A DNA stretch of 64,000 bases. It comes from Clostridium homopropionicum DSM 5847. GTDB lineage: Bacteria; Bacillota; Clostridia; Clostridiales; Clostridiaceae. The stretch is taken from contig NZ_LHUR01000005.1 of assembly GCF_001263795.1 (NCBI RefSeq), positions 124,001 through 188,000 of the forward strand. The letters are read 5' to 3'. A program made the translations under genes and the position numbers. The notes under the pieces were generated by a model. It had not been told where the DNA came from, made no database searches, and saw only the letters and a list, made by a program, of their open reading frames with translations. Positions 54,212 to 63,891 of this stretch are shown in pieces; position 1 is the stretch's first letter; every line of letters starts with the position of its first letter.

Positions 54212-55717
54212 CTATATAGGAAAGCTAACTTTAAAGGCTATATTATCCTCTTCACATTCAGCCCAAATCTTCCCCCCTTGAAGTTCAACAATATTTTTTG
54301 AAATTGCTAGTCCTAGCCCTGTTCCTCCGCTTTCAGAATTTCTGGATTTATCCATCCTGTAAAATCTTTCAAATAGGTAAGGCAGCTCTTCTTTAGGTAT
54401 ATGCTCCCCTTTATTTTGAATCTCTATTATTATATTATTTTCTTGCTTGTATAAACTTACCGTTATAGTTCCTGGCTTAGTGCTGTATTTTATTGCATTC
54501 ATCAACAAATTATCGAAAACTCTAACGGTTTTGTCAGTATCAAGATTTAAAATAAACTTTTCATTTGGAATTTGTTTAGATATTTCTAAAGAGTTTTCCT
54601 CCACTACAGGTATAAATTCTTCTATAAGCTGTTCTAGCAATTCATTAATTACTATATCTTTTTTATTTAACCTTATTACCTTGTTAGACACTTTTGTATA
54701 TTCAAACAAGTCTTCTATTAATACCTTCAATTTTTCAGATTTATTAAAAGCTATATTTACAAATTCAGTTAATTGTTCTTCTCCATCATACTTTTTCTCT
54801 TTTATTAATCCCAAGTACCCCATAATTGAAGTTAACGGTGTTCTTAAATCATGAGATACATTTGTTATCAATTGATTTTTTGTTTCTTCCGCCCTTCTTT
54901 CCTCTTGGATAGTACTTTCCAAATCCTTTGTCATGTTATTGATATTTGATGCAAGGGAACTTAACTCATCATAACCTCTAATTTCTACTCTATGACTTAG
55001 ATTTCCTTGTGATATTTCCTTTAAACTATTTGTTATTTCTTCAAAATACAACATCTTATTTCTAGTAAAAAGTAGAAAAGCAATTATAAATACTACTACA
55101 GCTAAGACAAATCCTACCAATGATGAAAAACCACTAGTACTATAATATTCTATCCTACCTTCCGGTATAGCCTTTACAATTAAATAGGCTCTATCCTCCT
55201 TAAAATTTATTGGATAGAAGCTTACATATTCTTTTCTTTCATATAATATACTTGAATCCTTTCTACTCATTGAATTCTTAATTATACTGTAAATATCTAT
55301 GATACTTTCCTCTGCACCTTTACTTTTGTATATTACTTTACCATCTAAATCAGTAATTAATATTTTTTCAATTGCTCTACCTTCTTCTATATACTCATTC
55401 ATTAAATTCTCTATTTTTTCTTTTTCCTTTATACTTAAATCACTATTGGAAATTGAATTAACAAGAAATTCAACCCTATTTTCAATTTCAATAATACCAC
55501 TATTGTAGTTAATTACAGCTGTTCTATTATATTTACCAACAGCTCTTTGAATAAATATTAAAGAAACAAATGCAATGATTATACAGATTCCAAAGGTCAC
55601 TAATAACTCTACTCTTATACTTCTATTAACTCTATTTTTAATGGATGTATATAGATTTTTTATTCTATTTCTTGTCTTCCTAAAGGGTCTAAATCTTGGA
55701 AATAATTTAAGCTTCAA
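54212..55717 (-). CDS. Sensor histidine kinase of a PAP2-linked two-component system
   Basis: Membrane sensor kinase of 501 aa. Basic N-terminus, first membrane helix (about residues 38-58), an extracellular PAS/Cache-like sensor of about 130 residues, a second helix (about 190-212) and a HAMP domain (EISQGNLSHRVEIRGYDELS). The DHp site is NVSHDLRTPLTSIMGYLG near residue 286. The ATPase has the N-box NLLMNAIKYS, G1-box RMDKSRNSESGGTGLGLAI and a complete C-terminus. It overlaps the response regulator gene by 11 bp. Confidence 0.93.
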   Translation of the reverse strand: MKLKLFPRFRPFRKTRNRIKNLYTSIKNRVNRSIRVELLVTFGICIIIAFVSLIFIQRAVGKYNRTAVINYNSGIIEIENRVEFLVNSISNSDLSIKEKEKIENLMNEYIEEGRAIEKILITDLDGKVIYKSKGAEESIIDIYSIIKNSMSRKDSSILYERKEYVSFYPINFKEDRAYLIVKAIPEGRIEYYSTSGFSSLVGFVLAVVVFIIAFLLFTRNKMLYFEEITNSLKEISQGNLSHRVEIRGYDELSSLASNINNMTKDLESTIQEERRAEETKNQLITNVSHDLRTPLTSIMGYLGLIKEKKYDGEEQLTEFVNIAFNKSEKLKVLIEDLFEYTKVSNKVIRLNKKDIVINELLEQLIEEFIPVVEENSLEISKQIPNEKFILNLDTDKTVRVFDNLLMNAIKYSTKPGTITVSLYKQENNIIIEIQNKGEHIPKEELPYLFERFYRMDKSRNSESGGTGLGLAISKNIVELQGGKIWAECEEDNIAFKVSFPI

Positions 55718-56402
55718 CCTTATATCCCACTCCCCATACAGTTTTTATGTATTTTGGCTTCCTAGAATCCTCTTCAATTTTTTCTCTTATTTTTCTTATA
55801 TGTACCATAACAGTGTTGGTAGACTCGTAAAAATCCTCTTTCCATACCTGTTCATATATTTTTTCAATGCTAAATACTATACCTTTATTTCTAGCTAAAA
55901 GCTCTAAAATATCAAATTCTCTTGGCGTAAGCTTTACTTCTTTGCCATCTATCTTTACTTCATGAGTATCTGTGTCTATACTTAATCCATCCAGCTGAAT
56001 AATGGATTTATTTATTACATCATTATTATTTAGTTTCATATATCTTCTTAATTGAGACTTAATTCTAGCAACCAGCTCTAAAGGGTTAAAGGGTTTAGTT
56101 ACATAATCATCTGCTCCTGTTGTAAGTCCCAATATTTTATCCATATCTTCACTTTTAGCAGATAGCATTATAATAGGCATATTTTTATCTTCTCTTATTT
56201 TTAAACATGCCTCTATTCCATCCATTTTAGGCATCATTATATCTAAAACTATAAGATGAACTTCATTCCTCTCTAATATTTTTAATGCTTCCTCCCCATT
56301 TCCTGCAAGCAAAGTATTGTAGCCTTCACTATTTAAATAAATTTCAATTAACCTTCTAATTTCTTTTTCATCATCGACCACGAGAATTGTTTCTTTTTCC
56401 AT
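55707..56402 (-). CDS. OmpR-family response regulator
   Basis: DNA-binding partner of the adjacent kinase, 231 aa. Receiver acidic residues are at positions 10-11 (VVDDE), the phospho-acceptor is Asp54 (LIVLDIMMPKMDG) and the conserved lysine is in VTKPFNP near residue 104. The C-terminal winged helix contains LTPREFDILELLARN and TVMVHIRKIREKIE. It resembles VanR/WalR-type regulators. Its first 55 bp overlap the end of the PAP2 gene in another frame, with GGGAGGGAG 4-5 nt before the ATG. Confidence 0.94.
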   Translation of the reverse strand: MEKETILVVDDEKEIRRLIEIYLNSEGYNTLLAGNGEEALKILERNEVHLIVLDIMMPKMDGIEACLKIREDKNMPIIMLSAKSEDMDKILGLTTGADDYVTKPFNPLELVARIKSQLRRYMKLNNNDVINKSIIQLDGLSIDTDTHEVKIDGKEVKLTPREFDILELLARNKGIVFSIEKIYEQVWKEDFYESTNTVMVHIRKIREKIEEDSRKPKYIKTVWGVGYKVEA

Positions 56403-57013
56403 AGAACTCCCTCCCTATATATTCCTAGCATCGAAATAGCAAATACTGTTTCACCTAAAATAATTCCTGATAACAAATCTAAGATAACGTGTTGTTTTAC
56501 AAATTGAGTAGAAATTATAATTAAAATTCCAATTATATTAACAAGCTTTAATATAAGCTTATTATCCGTAGCAATCTGTACTCCCTTCATCACAATAAAT
56601 GTAGTTATAACATGAACGCTTGGAAAACAATTATATGGATTATCATTATTGTATATAATTTTTACAATGCTCGAAAAAATATCGTTCCCAGCAACCTCCG
56701 GCCTAATTACTGTGGTCTGGTAAAAATAAAATATTACATAGCAAATAATTAATCCTAAATTTAAACTTATAAGTGTTCTATAATATGCTTTTTTATCTTT
56801 AAAACAAATATATATCATAAAAATAAATATGAATGGATACCAAATTATATATGGTATAATAAATTCCTTTATAAAAGGAATTTTACTATCAAATTCTGTA
56901 CTTAAACTATATACTCCTCTTTCTGATGTGTTTAATATTTTATAAAAAATATTTGAAATAGGAATAGTTAACATAAATAGTAATGGAATATACGTTTCTT
57001 TGAGCTTTTTCAT
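56348..57013 (-). CDS. PAP2 family membrane phosphatase
   Basis: Multi-spanning phosphatase of 221 aa, probably acting on lipid phosphates such as undecaprenyl pyrophosphate. Of the PAP2 signature, the second motif is NCFPSVHVITTF near residue 126 and the third is STQFVKQHVILDLLSG near 165; both catalytic histidines are present. The first motif (KxxxxxxRP) is seen as YFYQTTVIRPE. The C-terminal 18 residues are basic and encoded within the start of the response regulator gene. It is the first gene of a three-gene operon and suggests an envelope-stress role. Confidence 0.85.
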   Translation of the reverse strand: MKKLKETYIPLLFMLTIPISNIFYKILNTSERGVYSLSTEFDSKIPFIKEFIIPYIIWYPFIFIFMIYICFKDKKAYYRTLISLNLGLIICYVIFYFYQTTVIRPEVAGNDIFSSIVKIIYNNDNPYNCFPSVHVITTFIVMKGVQIATDNKLILKLVNIIGILIIISTQFVKQHVILDLLSGIILGETVFAISMLGIYREGVLWKKKQFSWSMMKKKLEG

Positions 57014-57202
57014 AAGGTTTCTCCCTTCTGCAAAGAGTTTTTATATTGTATATTATAAGGAATACATCTTAACAAAAGCTTATAGAAAATATTAAGAATT
57101 TCTTAAATATTAATATAATATTATATTTTAACTTTATAAATCATATCTTCTATATTATCATAAAATTAATAGAAATAAATTTTCAAAGGAGTGACATATT
57201 AT

Positions 57203-58063
57203 TTGGAAGACTTTATTTTAGAATTAGCTTCAAAGCTCCAAACTACTAGTGTTTTATCAAAATTACTTATAACTCTAATTCTGTTCGTTGCTTTATATTT
57301 AATTAATAAAAGCATCTGTACTTTTTTGAATAAGCTTGATTTTAGTTCACAACATACAATTAAAATAAAAAAAATGGCATCAATTTTCATTAAATTGCTT
57401 TTTTTTATTGTGGCAATACCTATTTGGATGTATGATCATCAAGACATTTTCACTTTTCTAGGCTTATTTTCTGCTGGTCTTGCTTTTGCTTTTAAAGATG
57501 TACTTGGAAACTTTTTGGGCTGGATTATTATAAGTACTCAAAAGCCCTTTGAAATTGGAGATAGAATTAAAATTGATGATAGTATTGGAGACGTAATTGA
57601 AGTTGATTGGTTTTATACAACAATTATTGAAGTAGTTGAAAGTAATAGTAATACTTACGGTCAAAGTACAGGACGCCTTACCCATATTCCTAATATAAAA
57701 ATACTAACTGAGCACCTTATAAATGAGACAAACTCCTTTCCTTTTACCTGGCATGAAATTGACATAGTAGTAGACAGTACAAGCAATTGGAAAAAAACTA
57801 AGGATATTATAATAACTGTTGCTGATGATATTCTAGGAAATATAGAAAGTGAAGCTAAAGAATCCTTAAATATTGTTTCTAAAACCCTCCCTATTTATTA
57901 TGAAAATCTCTCACATACTATATATACTTCCTTAGAAAATGGCAAGATTGTTTTATCTCTAAGATTTATTTGTAAAGCAAGAAATTTTAGAAACTTACAT
58001 CATGATTTAATCGAAAATATTTTAACTGAATCATCCAAGCATAAAGATATACATTTTGTATAA
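57203..58063 (+). CDS. MscS-family mechanosensitive channel
   Basis: Membrane channel of about 286 aa that opens on hypo-osmotic shock. Two N-terminal helices precede the pore helix FLGLFSAGLAFAFKDVLGNFLG, matching TM3 of MscS. The beta domain IISTQKPFEIGDRIKIDDSIGDVIEVDWFYT follows, then an unusually long cytoplasmic part. The probable start is TTG 57203, because AAGGAGTG lies about 9 nt upstream; the GTG at 57191 overlaps that site. Confidence 0.87.
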   Translation: MEDFILELASKLQTTSVLSKLLITLILFVALYLINKSICTFLNKLDFSSQHTIKIKKMASIFIKLLFFIVAIPIWMYDHQDIFTFLGLFSAGLAFAFKDVLGNFLGWIIISTQKPFEIGDRIKIDDSIGDVIEVDWFYTTIIEVVESNSNTYGQSTGRLTHIPNIKILTEHLINETNSFPFTWHEIDIVVDSTSNWKKTKDIIITVADDILGNIESEAKESLNIVSKTLPIYYENLSHTIYTSLENGKIVLSLRFICKARNFRNLHHDLIENILTESSKHKDIHFV

Positions 58064-58064
58064 A

Positions 58065-58103
58065 AAAAATTACTACTGAGTTTATATCCCAGTAGTAATT
58101 TTT
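58065..58103. terminator. Bidirectional terminator between the MscS gene and the Bfd-like gene
   Basis: Perfect stem AAAAATTACTACTG/CAGTAGTAATTTTT (58065-58078 with 58090-58103). Confidence 0.87.
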
Positions 58104-58104
58104 A

Positions 58105-58314
58105 CTATTTTAAACTTAATATTAACTCTTCAATTTTCTCTCTACATCTTTTAGCTCCACACTCACCTGTACCAGCACCTGTTTTTTCTTGAACCTTTTC
58201 AAAGGAATTCGCACCATTAATTATTGCCTTTTTTACTTTATCCCTAGTTATACTTTTACAAATGCATATCTTTGTTAATTTATCTAATATATCCTTGTTT
58301 ATATTTTCTTCCAT
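58105..58314 (-). CDS. Bfd-like [2Fe-2S]-binding protein
   Basis: Small protein of 69 aa with the CxC...CxxxxC pattern of the Fer2_BFD family: CIC at residues 17-19 and ECGAKRC near residue 52, with TGAGTGECGAKRC resembling the TGxGTxCGxC loop. Such domains ferry electrons to bacterioferritin or form part of larger oxidoreductases. No bacterioferritin gene is in the window. Monocistronic, GAGAGGAT before the start. Confidence 0.82.
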   Translation of the reverse strand: MEENINKDILDKLTKICICKSITRDKVKKAIINGANSFEKVQEKTGAGTGECGAKRCREKIEELILSLK

Positions 58315-58405
58315 AAGTCTATCCTCTCTTTCCCTTAATTATTCTTCTGTAATTAATAATAAAAATAGCATGAATCCAGCAAATATTTTTCATTGTACTT
58401 TATAG

Positions 58406-58591
58406 CTAATTTCCTTGAGTTCCAGTTTTCTTGGATTTATCACTATCAAAGTAGTGTACCTTTAGTTCCCCATCTTTTTCTTCCCAGGTTGAAAAAACTT
58501 CCTCATTTATCATATGAAAAATTTTTTAAAGCAAATCTTCTATTTTTTTATATCTGCTAGCTACAGGAATACAGGCATATCCTATTTTCAT
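58406..58591 (-). pseudogene. uvsE: Remnant of UV-damage endonuclease uvsE
   Basis: Inside a 378-bp gene-free stretch the minus strand reads MKIGYACIPVASRYKKIEDL and then a stop, after a GGAGAG ribosome site. The beginning matches the UvsE start (MxIGYxxI). The same frame continues EEVFSTWEEKDGELKVHYFD, similar to the C-terminal UvsE segment STWxxxDGxPKxHxS, and ends at 58406. The roughly 250 residues between these ends are missing. This is most simply a gene reduced to its two termini by an internal deletion. Similarity is judged by eye. Confidence 0.5.
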
Positions 58592-58668
58592 CTAAAGCTC
58601 TCCTCGTCTTAAATACTATGCTTAAAGTCTTCAATATACAAAAAATATTATACTATTTCTTTTAATAA

Positions 58669-58694
58669 AAAAAGAGGATAAATTTCCTCTTTTT
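58669..58694 (-). terminator. Terminator overlapping the citrate synthase stop
   Basis: AAAAAGAGGA pairs with TCCTCTTTTT; the stop codon lies at the edge of the stem. Confidence 0.75.
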
Positions 58695-60075
58695 ATCTGT
58701 TATCTAATGGTATATATTTTTCGTCTAACTTAATATTTTTATATGCTGGTCTTATTATTTTAGGTTCACTAGCCACCTGTTCAATTCTATGAGCACACCA
58801 GCCTGCAACTCTTGAAGTAGCAAAAAGTGGTGTATACAATTCCCTTGGAATATTTAACGTATCATAAACAAATCCAGAATAAAAATCCACATTAGCTGAT
58901 ATACTGTCATTTCCTCTTAATTCTGCGAAAATGTCCTTGGAAATTTCTTCTATATTATTGTACAAATTAAACTCATCTAATCTGTCTTTTTCTATTGCTA
59001 GTTTTTTTGCCTTTTCCTTTAATAGTACAGCTCTTGGATCTGATAAGGTATAAATCGCATGTCCCATTCCATAAATCAAACCTGAACCATTATTAGCCTT
59101 TTTATTAAGAATCTTTATAAGATAATCTCTAATTTCTGCAGTGTTATCCCAGGCCTTAATGTTTTCCTTAATATTATCCACCATATTCATAACTTCTAAA
59201 TTTGCACCACCATGCTTTGGTCCCTTTAGTGAGCCAACTGCCGCAGCTATGGCAGAATAAGTATCAGTACCTGAAGAAGATACTACGTGTGTAGCAAAAG
59301 CTGAATTATTACCTCCTCCATGCTCTGCATGAAGAACTAATGCTAAATCTAATATTTCTGCCTCTGTTTTTGTATATTGATTATCTGACCTTATCATATA
59401 TAATATATTTTCTGCAGTACTAAGTTCTTGCTTAGGAATATGCAAAAATAAGCTTTGATTTCCATGATAATGAGCCTTAGCTTGATATCCATAAGAAATC
59501 ATAGTAGGAAATCTAGCTATTAATTCAATACTCTGCCTCAAAATATTTTTTATGCTAGTATCATCTGGATTACTATCAAAAGAATATGTTGCAAGAATAG
59601 TTCTTTGAAGTTTGTTCATTATATTATTACTTGGAAATTTTAATATCATGTCTTCAGTAAAACCATCTGGAAGAATTCTACATTCACCAAGAAGGTATTT
59701 AAATTCTTCAAGTCTTTTTTTACTAGGAAGCTCCCCAAATAGCAATAAATAAGCTACTTCTTCAAATCCATATCTGCTTTCAGTTTGAAAGCCTTCAACT
59801 ATTTTCATTATATCAATGCCTCTATATTCAAGCCTTCCTTGATCCGGAATCCTTTTGCCATCACTTGTTGTATACCCATGAACATTTCCTATTTCTGTTA
59901 AGCCTACTAGAACCCCAGTACCATTCTCATTTCTCAGCCCTCTTTTTACATCATATTTGCTATAATACATTGGGTCTATATAATTATTCTTCTCTGCAAT
60001 TATGGAAAGTTCATTTAATAAATTTTCATTGAATATGTTTCCTTTGAAAGTGTCACTAGTAAAATTATTAATCAT
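58693..60075 (-). CDS. gltA: Citrate (Si-type or methylcitrate-like) synthase
   Basis: Condenses acetyl-CoA and oxaloacetate, 460 aa. Catalytic residues are visible: His in LHAEHGGGNNSAF, His in KHGGANLEVM and Asp in NVDFYSGFVYDTL. YRGIDIMKIVEGF and the final RVAGWCAHRIEQ are strongly conserved. Probably the entry to glutamate synthesis, since no other TCA genes are here; a 2-methylcitrate role cannot be excluded. The ATG at 60075 has GGGGGG about 10 nt upstream. A 229-bp AT-rich upstream region with no gene holds the promoter. Confidence 0.93.
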   Translation of the reverse strand: MINNFTSDTFKGNIFNENLLNELSIIAEKNNYIDPMYYSKYDVKRGLRNENGTGVLVGLTEIGNVHGYTTSDGKRIPDQGRLEYRGIDIMKIVEGFQTESRYGFEEVAYLLLFGELPSKKRLEEFKYLLGECRILPDGFTEDMILKFPSNNIMNKLQRTILATYSFDSNPDDTSIKNILRQSIELIARFPTMISYGYQAKAHYHGNQSLFLHIPKQELSTAENILYMIRSDNQYTKTEAEILDLALVLHAEHGGGNNSAFATHVVSSSGTDTYSAIAAAVGSLKGPKHGGANLEVMNMVDNIKENIKAWDNTAEIRDYLIKILNKKANNGSGLIYGMGHAIYTLSDPRAVLLKEKAKKLAIEKDRLDEFNLYNNIEEISKDIFAELRGNDSISANVDFYSGFVYDTLNIPRELYTPLFATSRVAGWCAHRIEQVASEPKIIRPAYKNIKLDEKYIPLDNR

Positions 60076-60304
60076 TGCCCCGTTTCCCCCCAATTAAAAA
60101 ACCATTAAAACTAAGTATAGTATATTTTATCATATTATTCATGCATAATAAACATAAATAATTTTATTTCTGAATTAAATTGTTTGTGTTATTTCATTTT
60201 CAGTGCCAACTTAATGGTATTAAAGCAAGAATTATATATTATATTATATATTTTTCATAAAAAATGCAATTATTATTTTTAATAATTCATATTTATATTC
60301 ATAT

Positions 60305-61366
60305 TTATTCATCAATTATGGATTTTAATTCATTTAAAGTAGCTTCTATGGATGAAAAATTGTCGAAATCTTTATACAATACTATAGCTTCAAATGCATA
60401 GGTCCAATGCAATAAGTAGTTAGCCATGCTCCCAATGGTTTTTAAATTAAGTTTACTTTCTATATTATATTGTAAATAGTTCTCTATAAAATATTGAACT
60501 TTCTCATTTGTTTCAATATATTCTTTATTAATACTTTCTGTATACAAAAACTTTAATTCCTGTAAAATATCCTGCAAAATATATTCAATCTCTATTGGAT
60601 TTATTCCTTTTAAATAAAATTCTAAGCCTATACTATTCATAAAATATTTGCTTATAAGATCCATATCTTGCAAGGAATTATATTTATTCACTAAATAAAA
60701 TAAATCATAAATATTCTTATATAACTTATCTTTTTTAAATTTTTCAATTCCTATAGTATTTACAGCAAAAACCATTAACTTCCCTGCCATTAAAGCATGA
60801 GGGGTTATGCAATTAGGCTCATAATTTAGTTTTAGACCCAAAACATAAGCATTCTTTACCTTATTTGTCTCAATTTTTTTTATATTTACATGCAAAAAAT
60901 CAATTTTCAAAAGTGCTCTTTTATTTTTTTTGTTTTCTTTAAAAATAAATGGAAGTGATACAAGAAATGTAGTTATAGGCATTTTATTTTTAACATCTCT
61001 AACACCCTTTGGTATATATTCTCTTATGCTTGTTTTTAACTTACTTTGATTAAATTCTTTTCCTAGAGAGGATAATTCCGTCCTAAGCTTATTTGGAGTT
61101 AAACTTGTATATAAATCTAAATCTTCCGTACATCTCTGCTTTTCTAATGGTATATACAATTGAGCACAGGCTCCTCCTTTTAAAATACAATTATCTTTTA
61201 GCCTGCTTTGAAGTTGGGAATGTATTTCATAAATCCATATATGACGTTCTAAAATGCTTTTATTGTAAATGCCATAATAATTTGCCTCACTGGCAATAGT
61301 ATCTTCTAAGAAAGAGGAATATTTATGTTTAAGTAAAGACATTCGTTTTAAGTTATTTGTTTTCAC
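60305..61366 (-). CDS. AbiEii/AbiGii-type nucleotidyltransferase, orphan
   Basis: A 353-aa protein with the MNT-fold motifs of the AbiEii toxin family: NCILKGGACAQLYIP near residue 60, RCTEDLDLYT (the paired acidic metal ligands) near 78, LLKIDFLHVNI (third acid) near 150, and LMAGKLMVFA with YKNIYDLFYL near 190-215. AbiEii proteins transfer nucleotides to tRNA or other targets and are toxic, neutralised by the AbiEi regulator. No AbiEi-like gene is seen on either side. Starts at GTG 61366, with GGAGGG 7 nt upstream. Longer than classical AbiEii and AT-rich, with no mobile-element borders seen. Confidence 0.8.
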   Translation of the reverse strand: MKTNNLKRMSLLKHKYSSFLEDTIASEANYYGIYNKSILERHIWIYEIHSQLQSRLKDNCILKGGACAQLYIPLEKQRCTEDLDLYTSLTPNKLRTELSSLGKEFNQSKLKTSIREYIPKGVRDVKNKMPITTFLVSLPFIFKENKKNKRALLKIDFLHVNIKKIETNKVKNAYVLGLKLNYEPNCITPHALMAGKLMVFAVNTIGIEKFKKDKLYKNIYDLFYLVNKYNSLQDMDLISKYFMNSIGLEFYLKGINPIEIEYILQDILQELKFLYTESINKEYIETNEKVQYFIENYLQYNIESKLNLKTIGSMANYLLHWTYAFEAIVLYKDFDNFSSIEATLNELKSIIDE

Positions 61367-61608
61367 TAATTATCCCTCCAAATATTAAAGGTATCAAAAA
61401 TATTTATAAGTTAACTATTAATTTATCCTAATGTAACAAAGTATATACGGCAGCAAAAAAATTTAAGAAACTGTTAAGATTAAAAGAGTAGTTTTAGCAT
61501 AAAAAATAATATATAATAATATAACAAAATATGTTTTTAGGGGCAATGTTTGTATTATTTATTTTACATATTTTAAATAAATTACAATGCATTATAAAGG
61601 GGGAGCTT

Positions 61609-63324
61609 ATGTTTAAAAATAATTCGCACAGAAAACTCAGTACAAAAATAATTGTTTCATTCACAGTAACCATACTAGTAATTATCTCTGTTCTTTTTTA
61701 CATTAGCTATTCTAGGAGTTATAAAATGTTAACCACTAGTCTTGGAAATATAGCTTGTGAAATAGCAAAATCTGCTGCTGAAAAAATCCCTGTTGAAGAA
61801 TATAAGCAGTATAAGACCGTAGAAGATACAAATAAAGAATCCTATCAAAATCTTTTAAATGAATTCTCTGATTTAAGAAAAGTTTCTGGTTCAAAATATC
61901 TATATGTTATTCAAAAAAATGATCAAGGTAAATATATATATATATTAGATGGTTCTGAAGAAGCCGCCGAATTTGGAGATGAAGAAAAGCCATATGAAGA
62001 TTTTGAAAATGTTTACAAAGGAACACCTTTCATATCTGACGAAATTGAAATTGACGAGTATGGAACATTAATTTCTGCATATTATCCAATAAAAGATAGC
62101 AGCGGTAGCGTCCTTGGATTTGTTGGAGTGGATTATGATGTAAGTAATGGATATGAAGCTTTAAATAAATTCCGTAACAGTATTATTTTGGTATCCATTA
62201 TAGTTCTTGTCTTATCAATCATAATAGCAATTATACTTTCAAAATATATAACAAAGCCAATTGAGAAAGTGTCTAAGGTAGCTCAAAAGATTTCTGATTA
62301 TGATTTAACAGTTGACAAAGTAACTGTAGATTCAAAAGATGAAATAGGAGTTTTAGCTAAAACCTTTAATATAATGCTTGATAGTATTTCAAATTTAATA
62401 AAAGAAATTTCTCTGTCTAGTGAAAGCTTACACAACACCTCAGAATCCCTTTCAGAAATGGCTAACAATACTACCTTAGCAACTGATGAAGTATCTAAAA
62501 GTATTAACGAAATCGCTTCATCAACAAATAAGCAGACGAGTTTCCTATCTGATGGTACTGAAAAAACTAATAAACTCGCTGACAGTATTAATGAAGTTTC
62601 CTCGTCAATACAAAGAGTTACTTATTCAGTAAGCGATTTAAATAATTTAAATAGACAAGGTATTTCAACAGTTAATTTATTAATTGATAAATCTAAAGAA
62701 AGTTCTTCTGCAAGTGAAGAAGTTGGAAATGTAATCTTAGAAGTTGATAAGAGTTCCCATGAAATAGGTGTTATTGTTGATACAATTAATAAAATTGCAG
62801 CACAAACTCAGCTTTTAGCTTTAAATGCTAGTATAGAATCTGCTAGAGCTGGAGAACATGGGAAAGGATTCGCTGTAGTAGCCGAAGAGGTTCGAAAACT
62901 CTCTGAACAATCAGCTTCAGCCACTGAAAACATTAGTAAATTAATAGAAGGAATTCAATTTAAATCTGCAAAAGCAGTAAGTTCTATGAAAAGAGCAGCT
63001 GAAATTAATTTAGAGCAAGGAAAAATTATGAATGAAACTGAGGTAATACTAACCTCTCTCTCAAATAAAGTGAAAGATTTAATAAATGATATACAAATAA
63101 TTAAAACTCAAAATGATGATATGACAAGTAAGAAAGAAGCCATTGTATTAGTTATGAATGAGATACTTAAATTAGCTGAAGAAAACGGTTATAGCACAGA
63201 AGAGACAATAGCTGCTACAGAAGAGCTTCTTTCATCAGTAAGTGAATTTACTAGTTACGCTAATAATTTAAACACTTTATCTGAAAAACTGATTCAAGAA
63301 GTAGAACGTTTTAAAACTAACTAA
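61609..63324 (+). CDS. Methyl-accepting chemotaxis protein with extracellular sensor
   Basis: Chemoreceptor of 571 aa. Membrane helix 1 (about residues 15-33) is followed by a Cache-like extracellular domain with [20 protein letters not shown] and [15 protein letters not shown]. Membrane helix 2 (about 190-212) leads to a HAMP domain and a long signalling coiled coil with tip [20 protein letters not shown] and [24 protein letters not shown] precedes the ATG at 61609 by about 4 nt; 26 codons upstream are open but lack a ribosome site. Ligand unknown. Confidence 0.93.
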   Translation: MFKNNSHRKLSTKIIVSFTVTILVIISVLFYISYSRSYKMLTTSLGNIACEIAKSAAEKIPVEEYKQYKTVEDTNKESYQNLLNEFSDLRKVSGSKYLYVIQKNDQGKYIYILDGSEEAAEFGDEEKPYEDFENVYKGTPFISDEIEIDEYGTLISAYYPIKDSSGSVLGFVGVDYDVSNGYEALNKFRNSIILVSIIVLVLSIIIAIILSKYITKPIEKVSKVAQKISDYDLTVDKVTVDSKDEIGVLAKTFNIMLDSISNLIKEISLSSESLHNTSESLSEMANNTTLATDEVSKSINEIASSTNKQTSFLSDGTEKTNKLADSINEVSSSIQRVTYSVSDLNNLNRQGISTVNLLIDKSKESSSASEEVGNVILEVDKSSHEIGVIVDTINKIAAQTQLLALNASIESARAGEHGKGFAVVAEEVRKLSEQSASATENISKLIEGIQFKSAKAVSSMKRAAEINLEQGKIMNETEVILTSLSNKVKDLINDIQIIKTQNDDMTSKKEAIVLVMNEILKLAEENGYSTEETIAATEELLSSVSEFTSYANNLNTLSEKLIQEVERFKTN

Positions 63325-63491
63325 GTCACTAAAGTGGAATCATCCGAATATATCCCATTATATCGGTTTTCAGCTTTTTATGGACCTTCAGAATGAACCT
63401 TTTGGATATTTCAATATAATACTTTATTTTATTCCAAAAAGGATATATAATAGATAGTACAGATTTAAGTTTAAGGGGTGTATCCATAATC

Positions 63492-63860
63492 ATGAAAACC
63501 CATTTTAAAAGAAAATTACTCCTATGCTGTTTGATTTTTCTTTTAATATTTAGAATTTCTACTTTACGTGAAAATGTTAAATATTTTTATAGTTCAAATA
63601 CTCAATCGAAAAACCATGCATTGATAGAATATGAAATAAGTACAAATTCTATGGCATTTGCCGGTAAACGAGTACTAGATTTTAAATTTATTCCAAGCAT
63701 TATACCTAATATTCTTAAGGTAATTTGCAGTTGTCTTTTAGCTCTTATTATAATTCGATTTTTCTATAAACCTATCTTTGATTTAAGGCGAAAAATATCT
63801 TACTTAAATGTAATTTATTTTAACGGAGGTAAATATAAGACTATATCTTCTTTTAATTAG
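63492..63860 (+). CDS. Hypothetical membrane protein
   Basis: A 122-aa protein, not recognised. Two hydrophobic segments lie near residues 8-22 (LLLCCLIFLLIFRI) and 73-90 (NILKVICSCLLALIIIRFFY), with a short extracytoplasmic stretch between and a basic C-terminus. AAGGGGTG lies about 11 nt before the ATG, a rather long spacing. It precedes a DUF2188 gene by 31 bp and probably shares its transcript. Confidence 0.55.
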   Translation: MKTHFKRKLLLCCLIFLLIFRISTLRENVKYFYSSNTQSKNHALIEYEISTNSMAFAGKRVLDFKFIPSIIPNILKVICSCLLALIIIRFFYKPIFDLRRKISYLNVIYFNGGKYKTISSFN

Positions 63861-63891
63861 CTCTTCATGAAATTAAAAGGAGGAAAATTAA

